The position numbers and the translations under genes are program-made. A stretch of 64,000 nt of DNA from an uncultured Roseobacter sp. GTDB lineage: Bacteria > Pseudomonadota > Alphaproteobacteria > Rhodobacterales > Rhodobacteraceae. The DNA is taken from contig NZ_CANMDB010000004.1 of NCBI RefSeq assembly GCF_947496515.1, forward strand, positions 62,001-126,000, given 5' to 3'. The number at the start of each line of letters is the position of its first letter. Position 1 is the first letter of the stretch. The notes under the pieces are model-generated. The model made no database searches, was not told the origin of the DNA, and saw only the letters and a program-made list of their open reading frames with translations. This document shows positions 36,299 to 46,268 of this stretch, piece by piece.

Positions 36299-38368
36299 TT
36301 GCGTGATCCCCGATACGATGTCCTGTTCGAGCCCATGCGGATCGGACCGGTGACCGCCAAGAACCGCTTTTATCAGGTGCCGCATTGTAACGGTGGCGGC
36401 TACCGGGATCCGTCGGCGGCCGCGGCCATGCGCGGCTCCAAGGCCGAAGGCGGCTGGGGCGTGATCTTCACCGAGCAATGCGAGATGCACCATACCTCCG
36501 AGATTACCCCCTTCATCGAGCTGCGGTTGTGGGAGGACAAGGACATCCCGCTGCTGCGCCGGATGTCGGAGGCGATGAAATCGCACGGGGCGCTGGCGGG
36601 GATCCAGCTGGCCTATTCCGGCGTCAACGGCCCCAACCTCTACACCCGCGAGGTGCCTCTGGCCGTCTCCGCCCAACCCATCCGCACCTTTACCAATGAT
36701 CCCGTGCAGGCGCGCGCGCTGGATAAATCTGACATCCGGGATCTGCGGCGATGGTTCGTGAATGCCGCCAAACGCTCCAAAGCCGCCGGATTTGATCTGA
36801 TCTGCCTTTATGGTGCGCACGGCTTCGGGATCTTTCAGCATTTCCTCAGCCGCGTGACCAACCACCGCAGCGATGAATACGGCGGCCCGCTGGAGAACCG
36901 CGCGCGCTTTGCCCGCGAGGTGGTGGCCGACATCCGCGACGCGGTCGGCGATACCATGGGGCTGACCCTGCGGGTGTCGCTGGATGAAACGATTGGCGAC
37001 CTTGGCTTTTCCAACGCCGAGGTGCGCGAATTCGTCGAGATGAACCGCAACCTGCCGGATCTGTGGGACCTCGCCCACGGCACGTGGGAAGACTGCTCCG
37101 GCCCGTCGCGGTTCAAGGAAGAAGCAGCGCAGCAGGCGCTGGTGCAGGGCATCCACGCGCTGACGGATCGCCCCATTGTCGGTGTCGGGCGGTTCACCAG
37201 CCCCGATGTCATGGCCCGCATGATCACCTCCGGCACGCTTGATTTCATCGGCTGCGCGCGTCCATCCATCGCCGATCCGTTCCTGCCGCGCAAAATCGAC
37301 GAAGGCCGGATCGACGACATCCGCGAATGTATCGGCTGCAACATCTGCGTCAGCGGTGACATGACCATGTCGATCAGCCGCTGCACGCAGAACCCCACCT
37401 TCATGGAAGAGTGGCGCAAGGGCTGGCACCCGGAGCGGATGAACCCCAAGGGCGGCAGTCAAAGCGTGCTGGTCGTGGGCGCGGGCCCAGCAGGGCTCGA
37501 AGCCACGCGCGCCCTGGCCGAGCGGGGCTATGACGTGGTGCTGGCCGAGGCTGGCACAGCGCTTGGCGGGCGCGTGGCACGGGAACGGCATCTGCCGGGT
37601 CTGAGCGCCTGGGGCCGCGTCGCGGACTACCGCGCCTACCAGATCCGCCAGAAGAGCAACGTCGAGATCTACTTCGACAGCAGACTGGATGCAGACAGCG
37701 TGCTGGAATTCGGGTTCGAGCATGTGTGCCTTGCAACCGGCGCCACCTGGCGGCGCGACGGGGTCGCCCGCCAGCACGTGGTCCCCTTTGAGATCGACGC
37801 CGCCATGCCGCTTTTCACACCTGACGATCTGATGAGCGGTGCTGCACCATCCGGTCATGTGGTGATCTATGACGATGATCACTACTACATGGGCGGCGTT
37901 CTGGCCGAGCTTCTGGTGCAGAAGGGCTGCACCGTGACGCTGATCACCCCCGCCGCATACGTCAGCGAATGGACGCTCAACACGCTGGAGCAGCACGAAA
38001 TCCACAGACGTCTCGCCGGGATGGGCGTGGCCATTGAGCTCAACCGCGGCGTAACCGCGATTGGCGTGGGTCACGTGCAGAGCAATTGCACCTTTACCGA
38101 TCAGCGCCGCGAGACCCCCTGTGACGCCGTCGTGATGGTCGCGTCGCGCGTCGAGACCAACGAAGTCTACCGCGACCTCACAGCGCGGCAGGCGGAATGG
38201 GCGGATGCGGGCATCAAGACCGTGCAGATCATCGGCGATGCGAACGCCCCCGGGCCCATCGCCTGGGCCGTCTACGCCGGGCACCGCTACGCGCGCGAGC
38301 TTGACGGTGAAGACATCGGCGATGCGCTCCCGTTTCGCCGCGAAATCACAGAGCTTGCCGCAGGGTGA
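36299..38368 (+). CDS. Trimethylamine dehydrogenase-like iron-sulfur flavoprotein
   Basis: A 689-residue enzyme with the three-domain build of trimethylamine, dimethylamine and histamine dehydrogenases. The N-terminal old-yellow-enzyme barrel has NRFYQVPHC, whose Cys30 sits exactly where trimethylamine dehydrogenase binds FMN covalently, and YGAH (Tyr171, His174) at the catalytic pair. The [4Fe-4S] ligands are Cys344, Cys347, Cys350 (CIGCNIC) and Cys362, matching the prototype spacing. The C-terminal half has an FAD/ADP loop (VLVVGAGPAGLEATRAL). The reaction is oxidative release of an amine or methyl group, with electrons passed to an electron-transfer flavoprotein; the real substrate is not determinable. 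The start is TTG, preceded by an AGGAG site about ten bases upstream. Confidence 0.92.
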   Translation: MRDPRYDVLFEPMRIGPVTAKNRFYQVPHCNGGGYRDPSAAAAMRGSKAEGGWGVIFTEQCEMHHTSEITPFIELRLWEDKDIPLLRRMSEAMKSHGALAGIQLAYSGVNGPNLYTREVPLAVSAQPIRTFTNDPVQARALDKSDIRDLRRWFVNAAKRSKAAGFDLICLYGAHGFGIFQHFLSRVTNHRSDEYGGPLENRARFAREVVADIRDAVGDTMGLTLRVSLDETIGDLGFSNAEVREFVEMNRNLPDLWDLAHGTWEDCSGPSRFKEEAAQQALVQGIHALTDRPIVGVGRFTSPDVMARMITSGTLDFIGCARPSIADPFLPRKIDEGRIDDIRECIGCNICVSGDMTMSISRCTQNPTFMEEWRKGWHPERMNPKGGSQSVLVVGAGPAGLEATRALAERGYDVVLAEAGTALGGRVARERHLPGLSAWGRVADYRAYQIRQKSNVEIYFDSRLDADSVLEFGFEHVCLATGATWRRDGVARQHVVPFEIDAAMPLFTPDDLMSGAAPSGHVVIYDDDHYYMGGVLAELLVQKGCTVTLITPAAYVSEWTLNTLEQHEIHRRLAGMGVAIELNRGVTAIGVGHVQSNCTFTDQRRETPCDAVVMVASRVETNEVYRDLTARQAEWADAGIKTVQIIGDANAPGPIAWAVYAGHRYARELDGEDIGDALPFRREITELAAG

Positions 38369-39717
38369 TGCGCCCCTTTCCCTATCCCGCGACGATGGTA
38401 GACAGGGTTCTGGACTGGACCCGCGGGCGCATTCTGGGCGGACCCGATCCAACCCACGGCGCACAGGACCGTGCCACGCTGGACCCTCTTCTGGGCGGCT
38501 CGATCACCCCGTCGGGCATCGGGGCGGAGCGCGCCTTTGCCCTTTTTACCGACAGAATCGTGCCCGCCACGCGCCCCTTTGGTCACCCCACATCGCTGAG
38601 CTTCGTGGCCTCTGCCCCCAGTCAGGCGGCGCTGAGCTTTGATGCAGCCCTCGGGGCGGCGGGGATCTTCGCGGGAAACTGGGACGGGGGGGCGGGCGCC
38701 ATCCATGCGGAAAACCAGGCCCTGCGCTGGCTGTCGGATCTGGCCGGGTGGGACGGGCAGGCGGGCGGTGTCTTTGTGGCCGGTGGCACGCTTGGCAACC
38801 TGAGCGCCTTGCACGCCGCGCGGACCTGGAAGGAACGCCGGACCGCATCACCGCCTGCCGGGCGGCGCGCGATCCTCTGTTCGACGGATGCGCACAGCTC
38901 CATCCGGGCCGTTGCCCGCGTCATGGATGTGGATGTGATCGCGGTACCCCCCGACCCGTCGGGCGGTCTGGCCGCGCCCGTGGCCCGCGCTGCCCTGACG
39001 CCGGGTGTCTTTGCCATCGTGGCCAACGCGGGGGCCACGAACTCCGGTGCTGTGGATGACATCGCGGGCCTTGCGGATCTCGCCCGGGACCATGACCTGT
39101 GGCTCCATCTCGACGGTGCCTACGGGCTTGCCGCGCTTGCGGATCCTGCGATGCGTCCGATCTTTTCCGGGATTGAGCGCGCGCACAGCTTCATCGTCGA
39201 TCCGCACAAATGGCTCTTTGCCCCCTACGACAGTTGCGCGCTGATCTACCGCAACGCCGCCGACGGTGCCAACGCCCACGGGCAACGCGCCGAATACCTC
39301 GACGCACTTGACGACACCCACTGGAACCCGTCCGACTACGCGCTGCACCTGACCCGCCGTGCCCGCGGTTTGCCGCTCTGGTACGCGCTGGCGACCCACG
39401 GCACAGAGGCCTATGGCGCGGCCATTGCCGCCACCATCGACACCGCACGGCAGATCGCGGACGGCATCGACGCGATGCCCGGTGTCCAGCGGATCCTCGG
39501 CCCGCAGCTTTCCGTCATCCTGTTTCGGCCCGACGCGATGACCGACCGGGATATGGACGTCTGGGCCGAGAGGCACCGCCGCTCCGGCGCGCTCTTGTGC
39601 CTGCCGACGGTCTGGCGCGGGCAAAAGGTCTTTCGGCTCTGCATCGTGAACCCCGAAACCCGGGCAAAGGACGTCTTGGCCGTCCTCAGAACCCTGTCGG
39701 AGGGTCAGCCTTCATGA
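38368..39717 (+). CDS. Group II pyridoxal-phosphate decarboxylase
   Basis: A 449-residue fold-type I decarboxylase-like protein. GGTLGNLSALHAARTW binds the cofactor phosphate, WLHLDGAYG carries the aspartate facing the pyridine nitrogen, and IVDPHKWLFAPYDS has the Schiff-base lysine, as in aromatic-amino-acid, glutamate and 2,4-diaminobutyrate decarboxylases. The substrate is unknown. ATG 38368 shares its A with the dehydrogenase stop, so translation is coupled, and the ArgE-type gene overlaps its end. Confidence 0.9.
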   Translation: MRPFPYPATMVDRVLDWTRGRILGGPDPTHGAQDRATLDPLLGGSITPSGIGAERAFALFTDRIVPATRPFGHPTSLSFVASAPSQAALSFDAALGAAGIFAGNWDGGAGAIHAENQALRWLSDLAGWDGQAGGVFVAGGTLGNLSALHAARTWKERRTASPPAGRRAILCSTDAHSSIRAVARVMDVDVIAVPPDPSGGLAAPVARAALTPGVFAIVANAGATNSGAVDDIAGLADLARDHDLWLHLDGAYGLAALADPAMRPIFSGIERAHSFIVDPHKWLFAPYDSCALIYRNAADGANAHGQRAEYLDALDDTHWNPSDYALHLTRRARGLPLWYALATHGTEAYGAAIAATIDTARQIADGIDAMPGVQRILGPQLSVILFRPDAMTDRDMDVWAERHRRSGALLCLPTVWRGQKVFRLCIVNPETRAKDVLAVLRTLSEGQPS

Positions 39718-40859
39718 CCCGGACATTGGCCCTTCTGGAGCGGCTGATCGCCTTTCCGACCGTCAGCCAGGCCAGCAACCTCGATCTGATCGACTGGGCG
39801 CAGGATCTTCTGGCAACGGCCGGTTTCACCGTGACGCGCCTCCCGTCGCCCTGCGGCACCAAGGCCGGGCTGCACGCCCGGATCGGGCCTGCGGTGCCGG
39901 GTGGCATCTGCCTCTCCGGTCATACGGATGTGGTGCCGACCGAGGGGCAGGCCTGGACCCGGCCCGCCTTCACCCTGACGCAGGAGGGTGCCCGTGTATT
40001 CGGACGCGGCACGACCGATATGAAAGGCTTCGTCGCCTCTGCTCTGGCCCTCGCGGAACGGATCGGACAGGTCGCGCTGCAACAGCCGCTGACGCTGGTC
40101 CTGTCCTACGATGAGGAGATCGGCTGCGTCGGCCTGCACAAAATGCTCCCCGCGCTGATCCCGCTTCTGGGCGCGCCCCGGCTCGTGATCGTGGGGGAGC
40201 CCACCGCCATGCAGATGGCCACCGGCCACAAGGGCAAGGTGTCCCTGCAGGTGACCTGCAGGGGAGAGGCGGGGCACAGCGCGCTCGCACCGAATTTCCT
40301 CAACGCCATTCACGTCGCGTCGGAATTCATCGCCGGCACCCGGTCCTTGCAGGAGACGCTGGCACAGGGCGCGCAGGATCCCGCCTTCGACATTCCCTAT
40401 ACCACCCTTCATATCGGGAAAATCCACGGTGGCCGCGCGCTCAACATCGTGCCCGATCTTGTGACGCTGGAGATGGAGTTTCGCCATCTGGCCGTCACAC
40501 CGGCGACAAAGGTGCTGGACGCCATCAGATCCCTCGGCCGCCGCATCGAAGCAGAGCAGGGGCGGTCCGATCTCATCGACATCACGCAAACCGGCGCCTA
40601 TCCCGGGCTCAACCAACACCTTGGGCCTGACAGTATCGCATGTGTCGCCGCCCTGCTGGAGGGAGCCGAACCGCGGCATGTGGCGTTCGGGACCGAAGCC
40701 GGATACTTCGCGCAGATCGGGCTGGAGACGGTCGTCATCGGGCCGGGTGACATGGCCTCCGACGGGCACAAGCCGGACGAGGGCCTCGATCTCGCGCAGC
40801 TGGCCGCCTGCGACCGGATGATGACGCGGATTGAGGCACAGCTGTCGGGCGACGGATGA
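39714..40859 (+). CDS. argE: Acetylornithine deacetylase-type M20 metallohydrolase
   Basis: A 381-residue M20 peptidase-family deacetylase. The two-metal site is intact: LSGHTDVVP (His, Asp), GRGTTDMKGF (bridging Asp), SYDEEIGCVG (catalytic Glu and metal Glu), VIVGEPTAM and the late SDGHKPDEG histidine. The dimerisation (lid) domain lies around residues 175-290. The best match is ArgE, which removes acetyl from N-acetylornithine, but its place at the end of a catabolic operon suggests it may act on another N-acyl amino acid or amine. It overlaps the decarboxylase gene by four bases. Confidence 0.87.
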   Translation: MTRTLALLERLIAFPTVSQASNLDLIDWAQDLLATAGFTVTRLPSPCGTKAGLHARIGPAVPGGICLSGHTDVVPTEGQAWTRPAFTLTQEGARVFGRGTTDMKGFVASALALAERIGQVALQQPLTLVLSYDEEIGCVGLHKMLPALIPLLGAPRLVIVGEPTAMQMATGHKGKVSLQVTCRGEAGHSALAPNFLNAIHVASEFIAGTRSLQETLAQGAQDPAFDIPYTTLHIGKIHGGRALNIVPDLVTLEMEFRHLAVTPATKVLDAIRSLGRRIEAEQGRSDLIDITQTGAYPGLNQHLGPDSIACVAALLEGAEPRHVAFGTEAGYFAQIGLETVVIGPGDMASDGHKPDEGLDLAQLAACDRMMTRIEAQLSGDG

Positions 40860-41596
40860 TCGCTGTTGCGCAGGCGGTGGTGTCGATGGTCGGCGCGTCA
40901 AGAACGGCAGCATCAGCCGTCGGAGATAGAATCGCTTGGTTCAAACGGTCGGTCCGAGCCAACCGGAGGTGCCTCAAGGTCCGGCCGCGTACTACCAGAT
41001 GTAGTCATCATCCGGGCAAAGCCCCGGGCAGCCTCGCTATATATGGGGAGGCAAAAGGATCGCTCTGCGGGAAAACGGGACCGGTGTGGCTCGGCTGTGA
41101 TGCGGCTGCCATCATCATGCGATCCGTGCGCCGGAGGTGCGTTAAGGTTTACCCGCCCTGTGGAGAAGATCGGTCCTGATCCGCTTTCTCGGCGCTAAAC
41201 CTGCCTATCCACTGACAAATCTGTGGGCGCGCCCCGCCGGATCCTCCACTGGCGTTCTGGGGATATTAACCCACTGTTAATACATTGAATCACCCGGTGC
41301 GGGCGCCGGGCCACGGGAACGGCGACGTCAAGCGCCGAAACTTCGCCGAAGGGTAAAAAAATCCGTTGACCTGATAGGGGAAGATACGTCAATTTGTGTG
41401 AACAGCCGACACGGCCACAACATATAGTGGCCGGTGCGGCAAGGCAGAGTGATACGACACAACCACAATCGGGACAGACCCGAACCGGCGCCCGTGATGA
41501 GTGCGGCACGGGCCCGTCGTAGTGATCTGTCCAGAAGGATCGGAGGGCCCCGGCGCTCCACGACAGAAACAAGCTGAAGACGAGGCAGCGACAAAA
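40860..41596. other. 737-base intergenic region before nrdJ
   Basis: No supported gene lies here. The right part holds the nrdJ control region: a TTGACC -35-like hexamer at 41366, the NrdR box pair (41384-41430) and a long leader of about 165 bases before the start codon. The left part includes a small hairpin (GCCTC-GAGGC, near 41032) and scattered short dyads. I looked for a cobalamin riboswitch because the gene product needs B12, but saw no B12-box sequence. Confidence 0.6.
41384..41430 (+). promoter_or_regulatory. Tandem NrdR boxes upstream of nrdJ
   Basis: Box 2 (41415-41430), CCACAACATATAGTGG, matches 13 of 16 positions of the NrdR consensus acaCwAtATaTwGtgt and is nearly palindromic. 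Box 1 (41384-41399), ATACGTCAATTTGTGT, matches 10 of 16. Their centres are 31 bases apart, the three-helical-turn spacing at which NrdR boxes normally occur. A -35-like TTGACC at 41366 places box 1 over the -10 region, consistent with repression by NrdR-ATP/dATP. Confidence 0.75.
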
Positions 41597-44500
41597 ATGA
41601 AAATCGAACGCAAATTCACCAAGGCCGGGCAGGACGCATACGCAGAGCTCGATTTCGTGACCACCGCATCCGAGATCCGCAACCCCGACGGCACGGTGGT
41701 CTTCCGCCTCGATGATGTCGAAGTGCCCGGCGCCTGGAGCCAGGTCGCCAGCGACGTGATCGCCCAGAAATACTTCCGCAAGGCGGGCGTTCCGTCCGCC
41801 ACCCGCAAGGTCAAGGAAAAGGGCGTGCCCGAATTCCTCTGGCGCTCGGTCCCCGCAGACGGCGCCGAGATGGGCGGCGAGACCTCCTCCAAGCAGGTCT
41901 TCGACCGGCTCGCCGGTGCCTGGGCCTACTGGGGCTGGAAGGGGGGCTACTTCACCTCCGAGGCCGACGCGCAAAGCTATTATGACGAGATGCGCCACAT
42001 GCTCGCCAGCCAGCGTGCCGCGCCCAATTCCCCGCAGTGGTTCAACACCGGCCTGCACTGGGCCTACGGGATCGACGGCCCCGCGCAGGGCCACCACTAC
42101 GTGGATTACCGCACCGGCAAGCTGACCAAATCCAAATCCTCCTACGAGCACCCGCAGCCCCACGCCTGCTTTATCCAGTCCGTCTCCGACGATCTGGTCA
42201 ACGACGGCGGCATCATGGATCTGTGGGTCCGTGAGGCGCGGCTGTTCAAATACGGCTCGGGAACAGGCACCAACTTTTCATCGCTCCGCGGAGAGGGCGA
42301 GAAGCTGTCGGGCGGCGGCAAATCGTCCGGTTTGATGGGGTTCCTCAAGATCGGGGACCGTGCCGCAGGCGCCATCAAATCGGGCGGAACCACCCGCCGC
42401 GCGGCCAAGATGGTCATCGTCGATGCGGATCACCCCGATATCGAGGATTTCATCAACTGGAAGGTCATCGAAGAGCAGAAAGTGGCCAGCATCGTCGCCG
42501 GCTCCAAGATGCACGAACAGAAACTCAACCTGCTCTTCACCGCGATCCGCGAGTGGGACGGCACGGTCGAGGATGCCTATGATCCGGCCAAGAACGACGC
42601 GCTGAAGAAGGCGATCCGGGAGGCGAAAAAGGTCTCCATCCCGGAAACGTATGTCAAGCGCGTGCTGGATTACGCCAAGCAGGGCCACACTTCCATCGAG
42701 TTCCCGACATACGACACCGACTGGGACAGCGAGGCCTATAACTCCGTCTCCGGCCAGAATTCCAACAACTCGATCCGGGTGACGAATGCCTTCCTCAAGG
42801 CCGTCGAAAAAGACGCGGACTGGGAGCTGATCAACCGCGTCGATGGCTCGGTCACCAAGACCGTCAAGGCCCGCGAGCTATGGGAACAGGTGGGCCACGC
42901 CGCCTGGGCCTGCGCCGATCCGGGCATCCAGTACCACGACACTGTCAACGACTGGCACACCTGCCCCGAGGATGGCGCGATCCGCGGCTCCAACCCCTGC
43001 TCGGAATACATGTTCCTCGACGACACCGCCTGCAATCTGGCGTCGATGAACCTGCTGACCTTCCTGCAGGACGGCGTGTTCCAGGTCGAGGACTACATGC
43101 ACGCCACGCGGCTCTGGACCGTGACGCTGGAAATCTCCGTCATGATGGCGCAGTTCCCGTCCAAGGAAATCGCGCAGCGCTCCTATGACTTCCGCACGCT
43201 GGGTCTGGGCTATGCCAACATCGGCGGTCTGCTGATGAACATGGGGTATTCCTATGACAGCGACGAGGGCCGCAGCCTGTGCGGCGCGCTCACCGCGATC
43301 CTGACCGGCGTCAGCTACGCCACGTCCGCCGAGATGGCGGGCGAGCTGGGTCCTTTCCCGGGCTATGCCAAGAACGCGGACCACATGCTGCGCGTCATCC
43401 GCAACCACCGCACTGCCGCCAACGGCAAAGTCGGCGGGTATGAGGCGCTCTCGGTCGCGCCGGTGCCGTTGGATTATCGCAACTGCCCGGATGATCGCCT
43501 GATCGATGTGGCGCGCGGTGCCTGGGACCAGGCGCTGGAACTGGGCGAGAAACACGGCTACCGCAATGCGCAGGTCTCCGTCATCGCACCCACCGGCACC
43601 ATCGGTCTGGTCATGGACTGCGACACCACGGGGATCGAGCCTGACTTTGCGCTGGTGAAGTTCAAGAAACTCGCGGGCGGTGGCTACTTCAAGATCATCA
43701 ACCAGTCGGTGCCCGCCGCCCTGGCAAAGCAAGGCTACGGCTCTGCCCAGATCGAGGAGATCGTTTCCTACGCCGTGGGTCACGGCACCATCGGCAACGC
43801 GCCGGGGATCAACCACACCGCACTGGCCGGTCACGGCTTCGGGGCTGAGGAACTGGCCAAGGTGGATGCAGCACTCGCCTCTGCCTTCGACATCCGCTTT
43901 GTCTTCAACCAGTGGACGCTGGGCGAGGAATTCTGCGCGCAGGTCCTCGGCATCCCCGCCGAAAAGCTCAACGACCCGACTTTCGATCTGCTCCGGCATC
44001 TGGGCTTCTCCAAGGCCGAGATCGACGCCGCCAACGATCACGTCTGCGGGACAATGACGCTGGAAGGCGCGCCGCACCTGAAAGAAGAGCATCTGCCGAT
44101 CTTCGACTGCGCCAACCCCTGCGGCAAGAAGGGCAAGCGCTACCTCAGCGTGAACAGCCACATCCACATGATGGCCGCGGCGCAAAGTTTCATCTCGGGC
44201 GCGATCTCCAAGACGATCAACATGCCCAATGATGCCACCATCGAGGACTGCCAGAAGGCCTATGAGCTGAGCTGGTCGCTGGGGGTGAAGGCCAACGCGC
44301 TCTACCGTGACGGCTCCAAACTCAGCCAGCCTCTGGCCGCCGCTCTGGTGGAGGACGACGAAGAGGCCGCCGAGACGCTGGAGAGCGGCACCCCGCAGGA
44401 GAAAGCGGTCGTGCTGGCCGAAAAGATCGTCGAAAAGGTCGTGGTCAAGGAGATCGTCAAATCGCACCGCGAAAAGATGCCTCAGCGCCGCAAGGGCTAT

Positions 44501-45259
44501 ACGCAAAAGGCCATCGTCGGCGGTCACAAGGTCTATCTGCGCACCGGTGAGTACGAAGACGGCAACCTCGGCGAGATCTTCATCGACATGCACAAGGAAG
44601 GGGCGGGCTTCCGGGCGATGATGAACAACTTCGCCATCGCGGTCTCTGTCGGTCTGCAATATGGCGTGCCGCTGGAAGAGTTCGTGGACGCCTTCACCTT
44701 CACCAAGTTCGAGCCTGCGGGCATGGTGCAGGGCAACGAGACCATCAAGAACGCGACCTCGATCCTCGACTACGTGTTCCGCGAACTGGCGGTCAGCTAC
44801 CTCGACCGGACGGATCTGGCACATGTGGCGCCCGCCGGGCACACCTTCGACGATCTGGGCCGGGGCGAGGAGGACGGTGTCAGCAATGTCTCGGAGATTT
44901 CCGAGACGGCGGCGGCCAAATCCCTCGAAGTGCTGAAACAGATCAGCTCCACCGGGTATCTGCGCAACCGCATGCCGCAGGAACTGGTGGTGTTGCAGGG
45001 CGGTCAGCATCAGGCCTTTGCCGAAGAAGCCGTGGGCTTTGACGGGCTGGGCGCGGGTGTGTCCCAAGGCAGCGCTGCCGTCGCCATCGCCACGACAACG
45101 TCAGTCAGCACCGGCACCGTCGAGCTGGACGCCCGCACCAAGGCCAAGATGCAGGGCTACGAGGGCGAAGCCTGCGGCGAATGCGGCAACTACACGCTGG
45201 TGCGCAACGGGACCTGCATGAAGTGCAATACCTGCGGCGGGACGAGCGGGTGTAGCTGA
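41597..45259 (+). CDS. nrdJ: Adenosylcobalamin-dependent (class II) ribonucleotide reductase
   Basis: Reduces ribonucleotides to deoxyribonucleotides for DNA synthesis using adenosylcobalamin as radical source, independent of oxygen. The protein is about 1220 residues. Key regions: [15 protein letters not shown], the [15 protein letters not shown] segment, [22 protein letters not shown] (core: NPCSEY with the active-site Cys/Glu), [19 protein letters not shown] and a C-terminal zinc-ribbon tail with four CxxC-type pairs ([16 protein letters not shown]). The ATG at 41597 ([11 protein letters not shown]) is chosen by family alignment; the open frame runs further upstream. The NrdR box pair indicates control by nucleotide levels. 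Confidence 0.97.
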   Translation: MKIERKFTKAGQDAYAELDFVTTASEIRNPDGTVVFRLDDVEVPGAWSQVASDVIAQKYFRKAGVPSATRKVKEKGVPEFLWRSVPADGAEMGGETSSKQVFDRLAGAWAYWGWKGGYFTSEADAQSYYDEMRHMLASQRAAPNSPQWFNTGLHWAYGIDGPAQGHHYVDYRTGKLTKSKSSYEHPQPHACFIQSVSDDLVNDGGIMDLWVREARLFKYGSGTGTNFSSLRGEGEKLSGGGKSSGLMGFLKIGDRAAGAIKSGGTTRRAAKMVIVDADHPDIEDFINWKVIEEQKVASIVAGSKMHEQKLNLLFTAIREWDGTVEDAYDPAKNDALKKAIREAKKVSIPETYVKRVLDYAKQGHTSIEFPTYDTDWDSEAYNSVSGQNSNNSIRVTNAFLKAVEKDADWELINRVDGSVTKTVKARELWEQVGHAAWACADPGIQYHDTVNDWHTCPEDGAIRGSNPCSEYMFLDDTACNLASMNLLTFLQDGVFQVEDYMHATRLWTVTLEISVMMAQFPSKEIAQRSYDFRTLGLGYANIGGLLMNMGYSYDSDEGRSLCGALTAILTGVSYATSAEMAGELGPFPGYAKNADHMLRVIRNHRTAANGKVGGYEALSVAPVPLDYRNCPDDRLIDVARGAWDQALELGEKHGYRNAQVSVIAPTGTIGLVMDCDTTGIEPDFALVKFKKLAGGGYFKIINQSVPAALAKQGYGSAQIEEIVSYAVGHGTIGNAPGINHTALAGHGFGAEELAKVDAALASAFDIRFVFNQWTLGEEFCAQVLGIPAEKLNDPTFDLLRHLGFSKAEIDAANDHVCGTMTLEGAPHLKEEHLPIFDCANPCGKKGKRYLSVNSHIHMMAAAQSFISGAISKTINMPNDATIEDCQKAYELSWSLGVKANALYRDGSKLSQPLAAALVEDDEEAAETLESGTPQEKAVVLAEKIVEKVVVKEIVKSHREKMPQRRKGYTQKAIVGGHKVYLRTGEYEDGNLGEIFIDMHKEGAGFRAMMNNFAIAVSVGLQYGVPLEEFVDAFTFTKFEPAGMVQGNETIKNATSILDYVFRELAVSYLDRTDLAHVAPAGHTFDDLGRGEEDGVSNVSEISETAAAKSLEVLKQISSTGYLRNRMPQELVVLQGGQHQAFAEEAVGFDGLGAGVSQGSAAVAIATTTSVSTGTVELDARTKAKMQGYEGEACGECGNYTLVRNGTCMKCNTCGGTSGCS

Positions 45260-45273
45260 GGAGATTGAGAGTT

Positions 45274-45301
45274 GGGGAGCGGTGCGCGAACACCACTCCC
45301 C
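45274..45301 (+). terminator. Hairpin behind nrdJ
   Basis: GGGGAGCGGTG and CACCACTCCCC form an 11-position stem with one mismatch and a six-base loop, 15 bases after the nrdJ stop. There is no following T-run, so it may be a factor-aided terminator or an mRNA-end stabiliser. Confidence 0.5.
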
Positions 45302-45481
45302 GGCTCTTCCGGCAAACACTTGGTACGCTGCCGGAGAAACCAATTCGTCCCAGACGGGCCGATGGGGAAGGGAAAATCACGGTCTGAATTGGGGATCAAT
45401 AGCGTGCCGAGATATACAGGGATATCCCATGAGATATCCCGCAAATTCACAAAGCCCTGTGGGCAACCAAGGAGTATTCAG

Positions 45482-45826
45482 ATGAAACACTCGACAGACG
45501 GCACGTACACGGTTCAATTCCAGAGTAGCCTTGGGCTATTTGGAGCTGGAGTGGTCACGCTTTCCAACCTTGAGGTATCCGGAGGGGATTCAGGATTCCT
45601 GTTTGCGGGAGCGTTTAAGGAGGTTGGTTCCGAATTGGTTGGTGCCGTTTCGGTCTCGCAACATGCCGACGGCATGATCTCGATATTTGGACCAATGCGA
45701 AACTTCGAACTCAGCCTTTGTGGGCAGATCACCAACGGAATTGGTCAGTTTACTGGCTCGATGGTTGGAATGCCGCAAATGAAGATCAAGGTTGTCTTGC
45801 AACAATCGGCAAGAAAGGTGGCTTAG
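45482..45826 (+). CDS. GrlR-like small beta-rich protein
   Basis: A 114-residue protein resembling the GrlR family, named for a negative regulator of type III secretion that has a calycin-like beta barrel. The pattern is YTVQFQSSLGLFGAGVVTL, GGDSGFLFAGAF and ISIFGPMRNFELSLCGQ followed by a short glycine turn and a final beta strand. It has no signal peptide. ATG 45482 follows an AAGGAG site (ACCAAGGAGTATTCAG). Base composition is visibly more A+T-rich than nrdJ and most neighbours, and a field of repeats follows, which together suggest acquired DNA. No type III secretion genes are nearby, so a regulatory role of that type is unlikely. Confidence 0.7.
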   Translation: MKHSTDGTYTVQFQSSLGLFGAGVVTLSNLEVSGGDSGFLFAGAFKEVGSELVGAVSVSQHADGMISIFGPMRNFELSLCGQITNGIGQFTGSMVGMPQMKIKVVLQQSARKVA

Positions 45827-46050
45827 GAAAACGCGCCGGTGATGGCGTGTAGGGGTCCCGTACAGAACCCAAGCTGGCGGGACCCCGACGAATAACCGAG
45901 GAGGGCAGAGGATCTCTGGCCTACTCAAAGATCCGGCGGGGACGGACTCCGCAGGTTTTCTTGTGAAAACCCGCTCTGTCCGCCTCGTTGAGAAATCCTC
46001 GGATTTCTCAACGGACAAGGGGCGGGTGCGCTCGCCCCCGACGACGTTCA

Positions 46051-46099
46051 GGCCGCAGGCAGAAAAATACCGAGCGGTTAACAAAGAGAGCCTGAACGG
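46051..46099 (+). repeat. 49-base direct repeat, copy 1
   Basis: Begins GGCCGCAGGCAG and contains CCGAGCGGTTAACAAAGAG and CCTGAACGG. Copy 2 at 46220-46268 differs at three positions. The two copies are 169 bases apart and lie on either side of the terminator hairpin. Confidence 0.85.
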
Positions 46100-46109
46100 C
46101 GAAACTAAG

Positions 46110-46135
46110 AGGGCGCTTCGGCGCCCTTCTTTTTT
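46110..46135 (+). terminator. Rho-independent terminator
   Basis: A GGGCGC-TTCG-GCGCCC stem with a stable tetraloop is followed by TTCTTTTTT, a textbook intrinsic terminator on the plus strand. It would end transcription coming from the GrlR-like gene or an unrecognised small RNA in the repeat cluster. Confidence 0.85.
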
Positions 46136-46219
46136 GGGTCCGACCATGTGCCGGACCGCAGGTTTTCCATGAAAACCCACGTGTCCGCACGCGGCGCCTT
46201 CGCAGGCGAAAACGCCGGA

Positions 46220-46268
46220 GGCCGCAGGCAGCAAGATACCGAGCGGTTAACAAAGAGGGCCTGAACGG
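46220..46268 (+). repeat. 49-base direct repeat, copy 2
   Basis: Matches copy 1 at 46051-46099 at 46 of 49 positions, with the same CCGAGCGGTTAACAAAGAG core and CCTGAACGG end. The origin of the duplication is unknown. Confidence 0.85.

Noticed and set aside
36200-38464. Minus-strand open frame of about 750 codons
   Set aside because: It lies opposite the trimethylamine-dehydrogenase-like gene, which has intact cofactor motifs.
40860-41596. Cobalamin riboswitch before nrdJ
   Set aside because: No B12-box or the expected conserved core was found; the NrdR boxes explain control better.
42878-45067. Minus-strand open frame of about 730 codons
   Set aside because: It is a shadow of nrdJ.
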